Assembly (NCBI GenBank): GCA_019115385.1
Contig: DXDR01000023.1
Span: forward strand, 1-49,704
Origin: Candidatus Mediterraneibacter avicola
GTDB taxonomy: Bacteria > Bacillota > Clostridia > Lachnospirales > Lachnospiraceae
Length of the DNA: 49,704 bases
Direction: 5' to 3'
The notes under the pieces were generated by a model. It was given only the letters and a program-made list of their open reading frames with translations. It was not told the origin of the DNA and made no database searches. Shown piece after piece: positions 17,375-25,079 of this stretch. The position numbers and the translations under genes are program-made. The number at the start of each line of letters is the position of its first letter. The first letter of the stretch is position 1.

Positions 17375-17917
17375 TTATATCTGCTCTGCTTCCCCATCAC
17401 TTTGGCTTCCGTCCTGCTGCATCTGCGGCAGATCTTTCTGTCCGTTTTCTTCGCCGCCGGTCTGATCTTTCTGGCTCTCCGGGGTTCCCTCTACATTCTC
17501 ATCCCGCGTGCCGCTTTCGTCTTTCTGCTGCTCTTCCTGGACGCTGATAGTTTCCTGTACGGATTTTTCCAGCCCGGCCAACCTGAAATTCAGCCATATA
17601 CACGTCAGAAGGAGGACAAGATTTATCACAACGACAATAAGCATGCACAAAAACGTCTTTCTCCGGGACGCCCTGTATTTCCTCCGCTCCTCCTGTACAG
17701 AATGGACGAGCCTGCCCCATTCCTGTTCCGTGAGGATCCATCCCCCGTCATATCTCTGCGGTCCGCCGTCTGGCACTCTGTTTCCAACCAGGTTTTCTCC
17801 CGCGTACAGAGTTTCGTCAAATCCCTCCATCTGCACCATACTGTCCTGCTTTCTCCCGCAGTTTCCGCACATCGTTTCCCCGGCTTTCAGGGGACTGCCG
17901 CAATATTTACATATCAC
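17375..17917 (-). CDS. Zinc-ribbon single-pass membrane protein
   Basis: The 180-residue protein begins VICKYCGSPLKAGETMCGNCG, a zinc ribbon with CxxC pairs at about 3/6 and 17/20. One membrane helix follows at about 90-112, then a charged, Gln/Glu-rich tail outside. I chose the GTG at 17917 because GGGAGG lies eight bases upstream; a longer open frame to 17974 would overlap the preceding gene and has no site. It is the second gene of the kinase/phosphatase operon. No known family is recognised beyond the ribbon. Confidence 0.8.
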   Translation of the reverse strand: MICKYCGSPLKAGETMCGNCGRKQDSMVQMEGFDETLYAGENLVGNRVPDGGPQRYDGGWILTEQEWGRLVHSVQEERRKYRASRRKTFLCMLIVVVINLVLLLTCIWLNFRLAGLEKSVQETISVQEEQQKDESGTRDENVEGTPESQKDQTGGEENGQKDLPQMQQDGSQSDGEAEQI

Positions 17918-17940
17918 TGCTTCTTCCTCCCTTCTTTCAC

Positions 17941-18372
17941 TCACTCCGCTTTTTTCTTCCCGCACACATGGCACACGGTATCAGAGCACAAATTTTCTCC
18001 GTCGCAGTATGCACAGCGCCAAATATCTTTTCTCCCGTAATAGGAATATATGATAACAGATTCCCATTCTTTTTCCTCTGTCTCTGCCTGCTTTTTCGTT
18101 CCCTTTGCCATACCGCGGCCATATGCCAGGCCTGCATCCTTTTTTGCGGCGTCTCCAGACGGTCTTTCTCCGGATTTTTTCGCCGTGCCGGATGCCCGGC
18201 CTGTTTCTGTCTCTTTGTCCGCTCCCGGCATTACATGACTGTCTTTTTCCGGCTCTTCATAGACATCCCTGTCTTCTTTATCCCGCGCAAGCAGCCAGAC
18301 GATCGCCGCTATGGCGGCAATAATGATCACAATTACCAATAGTATCTGTATATCCGTCCCACCACTATCCAT
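17941..18372 (-). CDS. Membrane protein with C-terminal zinc ribbon, first gene of the operon
   Basis: The 143-residue protein has an N-terminal membrane helix (ILLVIVIIIAAIAAIVWLLA, about 9-28), a charged low-complexity middle, and a C-terminal zinc ribbon (CAYCDGENLCSDTVCHVCG). The ribbon would face the cytoplasm. The ATG at 18372 is preceded by AAGGAG; a TTG further upstream is less likely. It is the first gene after the promoter at 18429. Four of the seven proteins in this operon carry zinc ribbons, which suggests a metal- or protein-binding layer at the membrane. Function unknown. Confidence 0.8.
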   Translation of the reverse strand: MDSGGTDIQILLVIVIIIAAIAAIVWLLARDKEDRDVYEEPEKDSHVMPGADKETETGRASGTAKKSGERPSGDAAKKDAGLAYGRGMAKGTKKQAETEEKEWESVIIYSYYGRKDIWRCAYCDGENLCSDTVCHVCGKKKAE

Positions 18373-18428
18373 CCGTATATTTCTCTCCTTCAAAACGAGA
18401 ACACAATCATCAACTTTGCAACAAGAAA

Positions 18429-18457
18429 ATTATACAAAAAAACAGCGCAGAGGTCAA
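18429..18457 (-). promoter_or_regulatory. Near-consensus sigma-A promoter of the kinase/phosphatase operon
   Basis: TTGACC, a 17-base spacer and TATAAT on the minus strand: five of six and six of six consensus bases. It lies about 57 bases before the first start codon. Its spacer overlaps the T-run of a possible mfd terminator. Confidence 0.88.
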
Positions 18458-18500
18458 CCACAGCTGACGGCTGCACTGTCTTCCAAAGCGCTGTATGCCC
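18435..18500 (-). terminator. Possible mfd terminator overlapping the operon promoter
   Basis: On the minus strand ACAGCGC and GCGCTGT pair across a 39-base loop that holds a second small stem, and a run of seven T follows. It lies about 50-120 bases after the mfd stop. The long loop makes it weaker than a standard terminator. Confidence 0.5.
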
Positions 18501-18553
18501 CTTCTCATTTCGGCATCTGCGCAGGGTTCTCACTCAAATCCCGGATTTTTTTA

Positions 18554-21500
18554 TCAGAAACACAGACCTCTTATATCTTCCAGTACCTTGCGGATCGTCT
18601 CCAGGATATCCGCCCCGCTCTCCTTTCCGCTCCTGTTTTTCTTCTCATACAGGAAATAAGGAGGCTCTTCCGCCCGGAATGCCAGGGCGTTTCCATAGGC
18701 TTTCAGAAGTCCCGGGATCTTCTGGGGGTCGATCTTCGCCCGCTCATACATGGTAAACCGGATGCTCTCTCCCTTTTGTTCCACTGCGGTCACATAGGCG
18801 GAATGTGCCAGCCCTTTGAGCAGGGCAATGTGAAGCAGCTGCTGGACCTTTTTCGGGATATCCCCGAACCTGTCTATCAGCTCCTCCATCATATCATCCA
18901 TCTCTTCCTCCGTCTCAATGGCTGCGATCCTCTTATAAATATCCAGTTTCTGGAATTCATTTTTAATATAGGACTGGGGAATATATGCATCTACATTCAG
19001 ATCCATAACCGTTGTGTAAATTTCCTCCGTCTCCCCGCCTTTGAGCTCTTTTACAGCCTCTCCAAGCATCTTGCAGTACAGGTCATATCCGACTGCCTCC
19101 ATGTGCCCGCTCTGGGCCTCTCCAAGCAGATTTCCGGCGCCGCGGATCTCCAGGTCGCGCATGGCGATCTTGATGCCCGAACCCAGATCCGTAAATTCCC
19201 GGATCGCAGCCAGTCTCTTCTCCGCCACTTCCTTTAACAGCTTATCCCTGCGGTATAAGAGAAAGGCATAGGCCATGCGGCTGGACCGGCCGACACGTCC
19301 CCGCAGCTGATAGAGCTGGGCCAGGCCAAACCGGTCTGCATCCTGTATGATCATAGTATTTGCATTGGGAATATCCAGCCCTGTCTCTATGATCGTCGTC
19401 GAAACAAGGACATCAATGTCTCCGCTGATAAAGTCATACATGATATCTTCCAGCTGTCTTTCATTCATCTGTCCGTGTGCATACGCCACATTCGCCCCGG
19501 GGATCAGCTGCTGGATCCTCCCCGCCACATCCGCGATATCGCTGACCCGGTTATACACATAGTAAACCTGTCCGCCCCGGGCAAGTTCCCTCTCGATCGC
19601 CTCTCTTACCATCTCGTCATTGTATTCCAGCACATAGGTCTGGATCGGCATACGATCCTGAGGGGCCTCTTCCAGTACACTCATGTCCCGGATGCCGATC
19701 AGGCTCATATGGAGCGTTCTGGGGATCGGCGTGGCTGTAAGCGTCATCACGTCCACATTTTCCCGGAGCTTTTTAATCTTTTCTTTGTGAGTAACCCCAA
19801 ACCTCTGCTCCTCATCTATGATCAGAAGCCCCAGATCTTTATATCCCACATCTTTGGACAGCACCCGGTGCGTCCCGATCACAATATCCACCAGTCCCTT
19901 TTTCAGATCTTCCACTGTTTTCTTCTGCTGGAGCGTGCTTCGGAACCTGCACAGCAGATCAATGCGCACAGGGAAGTCCTTCATCCTCTGGATAAATGTA
20001 TTATAGTGCTGCTGGGCAAGTATCGTGGTAGGAACCAGATAGACCACCTGCTTCCCTTCCTGGACAGCCTTAAATGCAGCGCGGATGGCAATCTCTGTCT
20101 TACCGTATCCCACATCCCCGCAGATCAGCCGGTCCATGATCTTTGTGCTCTCCATATCCCGCTTTGTATCTGTGATAGCCTGGATCTGATCCTCGGTTTC
20201 CTCAAAAGGAAACATCTCCTCAAACTCCTGCTGCCACACAGTATCCGGTCCATAGACGAATCCTTCGGACTGCTGTCTTACGGCATACAGTTCTACCAGA
20301 TCTTTTGCCACGGCCTGAACAGCCTTTTTCACCTGACTTTTTGTTCTGCTCCACTGAGCGGTTCCCAGCTTATTGAGCCTGGGCTTCCGTCCGTCCGCGC
20401 CGGAATATTTCTGGATCAGATCCATCTGAGCCACCGGAATATAGAGTACGCCCCCGTCAGCATAGGAAATTTTAAGATAATCCTTGACGACCTTGTCTAC
20501 CTCAACTTTCTCGATCCCCCGGTAAACGCCGACGCCATGGTTTTCATGGACCACATAATCCCCGGGTCTGAGTTCGGCAAAGTCCTGTATCTTCTGTCCA
20601 TCGTACCGCCTGCGGCGTTTCTTCTTTTTCTTCCGCCCGAAGATATCTGTTTCAGAAATAACTACAAATTTCAGCATAGGGTACTCATACCCTTCCGCCA
20701 CATAACCGTAAGAAACCATGATCTCTCCCGGATTGACGCAGCGTTCCATGTCTTCGCTGTAAAAACTGCTCAGGTCATAGTCCCTCAGATCTTCTGCCAG
20801 CCTCTTTGCACGGGTCCTGGAACCGGACAGCAGCACCACGCGGCTCCCATTCCTCTTCAGGCGCTTCAGATCCCGGGTCAGAAGCTCAAAACTGTTATTG
20901 TAGGGATTGACGCTCTTTGTCTGGATACTGTACGTCCGGCTGATCCGGAAATCTCCGCATTTGGACTCCAGTGTGGTACATGCGATCCCGGAATACCGGT
21001 TCATCTTCCCGATCATTTCTGCCACCGGATACACCACCAGGGCTCCTTCTTCCGGAGACAGGCCTGCCTCCTCCCTGTTCTGACGGCTGTGCAGGTACTC
21101 CGTCTCCACTTCCCCGGCCTTTTCGGCCAGGCGGACCGGCTCATCCAGAAAAAGCAGCGTTTTTTCCACCGGAAAATAGTCCAGAAAGGAAACGGTCTTC
21201 ATATCCCCGGTCCAGTTTTCCGAAGCAGGATAAATCTCAACCTTCTCCATATTTTCCACAGACCGCTGGCTCTCCACATCAAAACTGCGGATGGAATCAA
21301 TCTCATCCCCCCACAGCTCGATCCGCACCGGCATCTCCTCCGTCAGGGGAAATACGTCCAGGATACCGCCCCTTACTGCGAACTGTCCGGGGCCTTCGAT
21401 CTGACTCTCCCGCTCATATCCGATCTCCGCGAGCTGCGCCTGCAGTCCGGCAAAGTCAACTGTCTGTCCGTTTACCAGGGGGATCCGCTTCCTCTCCACC

Positions 21501-21901
21501 TCCCGGGGGGACGGCAGCCCATCCAGAAATGCATCCACTGTAGTGATCACAGTCAGAGCCTCTCCCTCTTTCTTTTCAAGCAGCGATCTGAGGACATCCA
21601 TCCGCCGGCTGGTCAGCAGCTTCCCCTTGATATCCGCATGATAAAACAGAAGATCCCTGGCCGGATACAGACACACAGCGTCGCTCAGAAAGCGGTATTC
21701 TTCAAAGGCTGTCTTAGCCTTTTCCTCACTGGAAAAAGCGATGACCCGGTACTCCCGGCCACCGCTCAGCGCATACATCAGATGAGTTTTCTGAGAGTTC
21801 ACACATCCCGCGATCTGTATGAATCCAGGCTCCCTTCCTGTATTTTTTATAATTTCCTGATAATCCGCAAGCTCTGAAAGCGGAGATAATAAAGCCTGCA
21901 T
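18554..21901 (-). CDS. mfd: Transcription-repair coupling factor Mfd
   Basis: The 1115-residue ATPase displaces stalled RNA polymerase at DNA lesions and recruits UvrA. Visible parts in order are a UvrB-like N-terminal region, the RNA-polymerase-interacting Tudor-like domain (about 440-520, GDYVVHENHGVGVYRG), and the translocase: Walker A (CGDVGYGKTEIA, about 605), DEEQ box (LLIIDEEQRFG), TATPIPRTL, and QLRGRVGRSSR. A C-terminal domain ends the protein. Length fits the family. A GAGAGGAA site precedes the ATG. It follows pth after 28 bases, the common pth-mfd pairing in Firmicutes. Confidence 0.97.
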   Translation of the reverse strand: MQALLSPLSELADYQEIIKNTGREPGFIQIAGCVNSQKTHLMYALSGGREYRVIAFSSEEKAKTAFEEYRFLSDAVCLYPARDLLFYHADIKGKLLTSRRMDVLRSLLEKKEGEALTVITTVDAFLDGLPSPREVERKRIPLVNGQTVDFAGLQAQLAEIGYERESQIEGPGQFAVRGGILDVFPLTEEMPVRIELWGDEIDSIRSFDVESQRSVENMEKVEIYPASENWTGDMKTVSFLDYFPVEKTLLFLDEPVRLAEKAGEVETEYLHSRQNREEAGLSPEEGALVVYPVAEMIGKMNRYSGIACTTLESKCGDFRISRTYSIQTKSVNPYNNSFELLTRDLKRLKRNGSRVVLLSGSRTRAKRLAEDLRDYDLSSFYSEDMERCVNPGEIMVSYGYVAEGYEYPMLKFVVISETDIFGRKKKKKRRRRYDGQKIQDFAELRPGDYVVHENHGVGVYRGIEKVEVDKVVKDYLKISYADGGVLYIPVAQMDLIQKYSGADGRKPRLNKLGTAQWSRTKSQVKKAVQAVAKDLVELYAVRQQSEGFVYGPDTVWQQEFEEMFPFEETEDQIQAITDTKRDMESTKIMDRLICGDVGYGKTEIAIRAAFKAVQEGKQVVYLVPTTILAQQHYNTFIQRMKDFPVRIDLLCRFRSTLQQKKTVEDLKKGLVDIVIGTHRVLSKDVGYKDLGLLIIDEEQRFGVTHKEKIKKLRENVDVMTLTATPIPRTLHMSLIGIRDMSVLEEAPQDRMPIQTYVLEYNDEMVREAIERELARGGQVYYVYNRVSDIADVAGRIQQLIPGANVAYAHGQMNERQLEDIMYDFISGDIDVLVSTTIIETGLDIPNANTMIIQDADRFGLAQLYQLRGRVGRSSRMAYAFLLYRRDKLLKEVAEKRLAAIREFTDLGSGIKIAMRDLEIRGAGNLLGEAQSGHMEAVGYDLYCKMLGEAVKELKGGETEEIYTTVMDLNVDAYIPQSYIKNEFQKLDIYKRIAAIETEEEMDDMMEELIDRFGDIPKKVQQLLHIALLKGLAHSAYVTAVEQKGESIRFTMYERAKIDPQKIPGLLKAYGNALAFRAEEPPYFLYEKKNRSGKESGADILETIRKVLEDIRGLCF

Positions 21902-21929
21902 ATGGTTCCTCTCTTTCCTTTCCAGACTG

Positions 21930-22502
21930 CTATTCCACCTTCCGGTTATATATGCTCATCGCAGCGCCTGTGTCCCCGGACAGGATCAGACGGACCGCAT
22001 CCGCAGCCCTGTCATATCCTTCTTCCATCTGCTCCCGCTCGGCTCTGGTAAAATGTCCAAGCACATAGTCTGCAAGGTCATATCCGTCCGGTTTTTCTCC
22101 AACACCTACCCGGATGCGCGTAAACTCCTGCGTTCCCAGACAGGCAATAATATTTTTCATACCGTTGTGGCCGCCTGCGCTGCCTTTTTCCCGAATTCGG
22201 AGCTGTCCCGGCGCCAGAGCCACATCATCATAGATCACGATCAGTTCCCCGGCCGCATCGGCCTTATAAAAATCCATGGCGCTGCGTATACTCTCCCCGC
22301 TCAGGTTCATATATGTCTGAGGTTTTACAAGCAGCACCTTCTGGTTTTCAATAATACCTTTTCCCGTCAGGGCCAGATGTTTTTTTGTGTCTACGGATAT
22401 ATTATATTTTTCTGAAATACGGTCTATTACCTCAAACCCCGCATTGTGCCTCGTTCCCTCATATTTTTTCGAGGGGTTTCCGAGTCCCGCTATAATAAAC
22501 AT
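21930..22502 (-). CDS. pth: Peptidyl-tRNA hydrolase
   Basis: The 190-residue enzyme releases tRNA from stalled peptidyl-tRNA. Conserved motifs are visible: the N-terminal IIAGLGNPSKKYEGTRHNAGF with the catalytic His (about 20), KPQTYMNLSG, VIYDDVALAPGQLRIREKGSAGGHNGMK with the key Asp and His, and FTRIRVGVGEKP. The ATG at 22502 gives the normal family length and has AAGGA upstream; longer in-frame starts would add about 30 untypical residues. It is the first gene of a pth-mfd operon with its own promoter. Confidence 0.96.
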   Translation of the reverse strand: MFIIAGLGNPSKKYEGTRHNAGFEVIDRISEKYNISVDTKKHLALTGKGIIENQKVLLVKPQTYMNLSGESIRSAMDFYKADAAGELIVIYDDVALAPGQLRIREKGSAGGHNGMKNIIACLGTQEFTRIRVGVGEKPDGYDLADYVLGHFTRAEREQMEEGYDRAADAVRLILSGDTGAAMSIYNRKVE

Positions 22503-22530
22503 TTGAATCATTCCTTTCTCAGCGCTGTCT

Positions 22531-22559
22531 ATTTTACCCCATAGACGTGGGTTTGTCAC
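22531..22559 (-). promoter_or_regulatory. Promoter of pth-mfd
   Basis: GTGACA, a 17-base spacer and TAAAAT on the minus strand lie about 30 bases before the pth start. Both hexamers match five of six consensus bases. Confidence 0.75.
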
Positions 22560-22576
22560 GCAAAAGACGTGAATAA

Positions 22577-22605
22577 TTTCCATTTTTCGGTCATACACTT
22601 ATAAA
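22577..22605 (+). promoter_or_regulatory. Possible promoter of the small membrane protein gene
   Basis: TTTCCA, a 17-base spacer and TATAAA lie about 50 bases before the start at 22655. The leader contains a CGGCAG/CTGCCG hairpin (22612-22636) before the ribosome binding site. Confidence 0.45.
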
Positions 22606-22654
22606 AACAAGCGGCAGGCCGAAAATCAGACTGCCGGAAACGGGAGGTAATTCT

Positions 22655-23089
22655 ATGGGTTCCAGAACAAAGATCATCGTCCTGCACATGAAAGAGATCA
22701 TTTATACTGCGATTTTCGCCGCACTGGGCATACTGCTGATCGTTCTTCTGGTCATTATGTTCAGACCCGGGAAGGGAACGGACACCACCGGCACCGAAAA
22801 ACAGTATACTCCGGGTATTTACACATCCACTCTCACTCTGAACAACACGAATCTGGAGGTGGAGGTATCTGTAGATGAATCCCGCATCAACTCCATACGG
22901 TTTTCCAATCTGGATGAGACCGTAACAGCCATGTTCCCTCTCATCCAGCCGGCTATAGAGGATATTGCGGAACAGGTCTACGAGACGCAGTCCCTTGACG
23001 ATATTGCCCTGTCCGATGACGCACCATATACATCGCAGATGATACTTAATGCGATCAAAGATGCCGTTGCAAAAGCCGCAGTCCGGTGA
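22655..23089 (+). CDS. Hypothetical single-pass exported protein
   Basis: The 144-residue protein has one N-terminal membrane helix (about 13-36) and an extracytoplasmic domain beginning YTPGIYTSTLTLNNTNLEVEVSVDESRINSI, which is reminiscent of FMN-binding-type beta folds but lacks a recognisable flavin-attachment Thr motif. The C-terminal half is helical and acidic. A GGGAGG site lies upstream of the ATG. It stands alone on plus, with a promoter before it and a terminator overlapping its stop. No function can be assigned. Confidence 0.85.
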   Translation: MGSRTKIIVLHMKEIIYTAIFAALGILLIVLLVIMFRPGKGTDTTGTEKQYTPGIYTSTLTLNNTNLEVEVSVDESRINSIRFSNLDETVTAMFPLIQPAIEDIAEQVYETQSLDDIALSDDAPYTSQMILNAIKDAVAKAAVR

Positions 23090-23103
23090 ACTGCGGCTTT
23101 TGC
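23069..23103 (+). terminator. Terminator overlapping the 3' end of the small exported protein gene
   Basis: Fourteen-base arms (GCAAAAGCCGCAGT and complement) pair around a 7-base loop, followed by GTTTTTC. The left arm lies within the last codons and the TGA stop is in the loop. Confidence 0.85.
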
Positions 23104-23119
23104 GTTTTTCTTTTTTATT

Positions 23120-23383
23120 TTACCCTTCCACGATCAGATATCTTCCGCCGGACAGTGCAAATACTTCCGACGCTTCTTCCAGTTCCTCCTCTGTCATGCC
23201 GCTTACATCTGCGCCGGCCTCTTCCAGATATTCCCTGACTTCTTTGATCGAATCTGTCATCACTGCCATACAGTCTTCAAGAAACGCCTCTGCCTCCTCA
23301 AGCGTCTCCGCTACCGGCTCGTCAAACAGCTTTGACTGTTCTCTCAGAAAAACCAGCAGATCTTCTTCCCTGAATTCACTCAT
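23120..23383 (-). CDS. Small acidic hypothetical protein
   Basis: The 87-residue protein is strongly acidic and helical, with no Cys and no membrane segment. It starts MSEFREEDLLVFLREQSKLF and ends ALSGGRYLIVEG. The ATG at 23383 has GGAGG upstream and overlaps the end of the HAD phosphatase gene by 8 bases, so the two are translationally coupled. I do not recognise the family. Confidence 0.8.
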   Translation of the reverse strand: MSEFREEDLLVFLREQSKLFDEPVAETLEEAEAFLEDCMAVMTDSIKEVREYLEEAGADVSGMTEEELEEASEVFALSGGRYLIVEG

Positions 23384-24044
23384 CGCTCTCCTCCTTTGTA
23401 ATGTCAAAAATTTCCTGTACTGAATCTACAATCTGTTCCGCTCCGGCCTTTATCAGATCCTCCGTGCTTCGAAATCCCCATGACACCAGGATGGTCTTTA
23501 CCCCGGCGGCCTGTCCGGTCTTTATGTCAACCTCGGAATCTCCGATATATATGACTTCTGAGAGACCGGCTTTCAGGTTGTCCGCCATTTCCAGCAAAGC
23601 TGCAGGATCCGGTTTTCTCGGGACTCCTTCTCTCTGTCCCCGCACAAGATCAAAGGCTCTGTCCCCGAAAATCTCCTGCACCACATGTACCGCCTGACGA
23701 TCCGGCTTGTTGGAGAGGACTCCCAGTTTCATTCCCTGCGCTTTCAGTCCTGCAAGAAGAGACACGATCCCTTTATACGGCCGCACATGATAGGTGCAGT
23801 TTTGGTCAAATATCCTCTGAAATGTCCGAAAGGCCTTGTCAAAATACTCCTCTTCCCGGACTCCGGCCGATTCCAGCGCTTTCCTGACCAGCACTTTCGC
23901 CCCGTTCCCCACATACATCCTGCACTGTTCCCGCGTGATCTCAGGAAGTTCCAGTTCTTTCATCATCTCATTGACAGAAAACAGAAGGGAATCCAGCGTA
24001 TCGGTAAGAGTGCCGTCCAGGTCAAATATACAAGCTTTATACAT
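23376..24044 (-). CDS. HAD-family phosphatase (phosphoglycolate phosphatase-like)
   Basis: The 222-residue protein has the four HAD motifs: DLDGT with the nucleophile Asp (residues 8-12), LSNKPD (motif II, about 114), the lysine in RKPDP (about 148), and YIGDSEVDIKTGQAAG (motif IV, about 170). A helical cap lies between motifs I and II, as in phosphoglycolate phosphatase and pyrophosphatase PpaX. The substrate is not certain. AAAGGAG precedes the ATG. It forms a two-gene unit with the small acidic protein and has its own promoter. Confidence 0.92.
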   Translation of the reverse strand: MYKACIFDLDGTLTDTLDSLLFSVNEMMKELELPEITREQCRMYVGNGAKVLVRKALESAGVREEEYFDKAFRTFQRIFDQNCTYHVRPYKGIVSLLAGLKAQGMKLGVLSNKPDRQAVHVVQEIFGDRAFDLVRGQREGVPRKPDPAALLEMADNLKAGLSEVIYIGDSEVDIKTGQAAGVKTILVSWGFRSTEDLIKAGAEQIVDSVQEIFDITKEESDE

Positions 24045-24103
24045 ATCTGCGCTCCTTTCTCTGTCCGTATTGTCACAGCGCCGTTTTACCCGGCGCTGAT
24101 TTA

Positions 24104-24132
24104 ATCATAGTATGAAGAATGAAAAATATCAA
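24104..24132 (-). promoter_or_regulatory. Promoter of the HAD phosphatase gene
   Basis: TTGATA, a 17-base spacer and TATGAT on the minus strand lie about 60 bases before the start. A CAGCGCC/GGCGCTG hairpin (24076-24098) sits in the leader. Confidence 0.75.
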
Positions 24133-24192
24133 TCCCCCGCCGTAATTTGCATAAGCCGCAGCAGCCCGTCTGCCGGCGCACCATTGCCGCAG

Positions 24193-24975
24193 TCACTCGC
24201 CCAACAGATATTTCCGCATGGTCTTCAGCGCGTTTTTTTCCAGCCTGCTCACCTGGGCCTGTGATATACGGATCTGTTCCGCCACCTCCATCTGCGTCTT
24301 TCCCTCAAAAAAACGAAGCGTAATAATGTACCGTTCCCGCTCATTGAGCCGTTCCATCGCCGCATCCAGGGAAAGCTCCTCCACCCAGTTCTCCTCCCTG
24401 TTTTTCTTATCGCTCACCTGATCCATCACATAGAGCGTGTCTCCGCCATCGCTGTACACAGGCTCGTGAAGGCTCATGGGAACCTGTATGGCATCCAGAG
24501 CAAACGCCACGTCCTCCTTCGATATCCCGATCTCATCCGCGATCTCCTGCACGGTAGGCTCCTTCATATGCTGTCTCACATAGCCTTCCCTGGCATAAAT
24601 CGCTTTATATGCCGTATCCCGCAGAGAACGGCTGACCCGGATCGAACTGTTGTCCCTCAGATATCTCCTGATCTCACCGATGATCATCGGCACGGCATAT
24701 GTGGAAAACTTCACGAGCCTGTCCGGATCAAAGTGATCTACCGCCTTCATCAATCCTACGCATCCGATCTGAAACAGGTCGTCCGCATTTTCGCTGCTGT
24801 TTTCAAAACGCTTGATCACACTGAGCACAAGCCTCAGATTTCCCTTTATATATTTTTCCCTGGCCTCCTCATCACCGGCCTGGATGCGCTGAAACAGCTC
24901 TGCTTTCTCCTCCTCCTTCAAAAGCGGAAGTTTGGATGTATTTACCCCGCACAATTCAACCTTATTCACCATCAT
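24193..24975 (-). CDS. sigG: RNA polymerase sporulation sigma factor SigG
   Basis: The 260-residue sigma-70 protein is the late forespore sigma factor. It starts MMVNKVELCGVNTSKLPLL, the SigG-type N-terminus, and has region 2 (NLRLVLSVIKRFENSSENADDLFQIGCVGLMKA, KFSTYAVPMIIGEIRRYLRD), region 3 and region 4 (TQMEVAEQIRISQAQVSRLEKNALKTM). Length equals that of Bacillus subtilis SigG. The ATG at 24975 has AGGAGG nine bases upstream; a second ATG directly follows it. It would act in the engulfed forespore. It lies downstream of the beta-CASP gene rather than directly after sigE. Confidence 0.96.
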   Translation of the reverse strand: MMVNKVELCGVNTSKLPLLKEEEKAELFQRIQAGDEEAREKYIKGNLRLVLSVIKRFENSSENADDLFQIGCVGLMKAVDHFDPDRLVKFSTYAVPMIIGEIRRYLRDNSSIRVSRSLRDTAYKAIYAREGYVRQHMKEPTVQEIADEIGISKEDVAFALDAIQVPMSLHEPVYSDGGDTLYVMDQVSDKKNREENWVEELSLDAAMERLNERERYIITLRFFEGKTQMEVAEQIRISQAQVSRLEKNALKTMRKYLLGE

Positions 24976-25079
24976 CGCAAGAATCCTCCTAAGCATTTTC
25001 TAATTAGAATGATTCTCACTCAGACAGAAAGATATTCTGGATGAAAGAAAATTTTATAAACTTTTAGGCCTTGACAAAT

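Noticed and set aside
19475-21877. 800-codon open frame on plus across mfd
   Set aside because: It is antisense to mfd, lacks a ribosome binding site and gives a low-complexity His/Leu/Pro-rich product with no motif.
25001-25015. TTAGAATGATTCTCA upstream of sigG as a Fur/PerR box
   Set aside because: The match is partial, and nothing in the gene's role suggests metal or peroxide control; it may be chance.
25000-25045. SigF/SigG-type promoter before sigG
   Set aside because: Candidate -35 GAATA and -10 GAGAATCATT are only partial matches; not strong enough to list.
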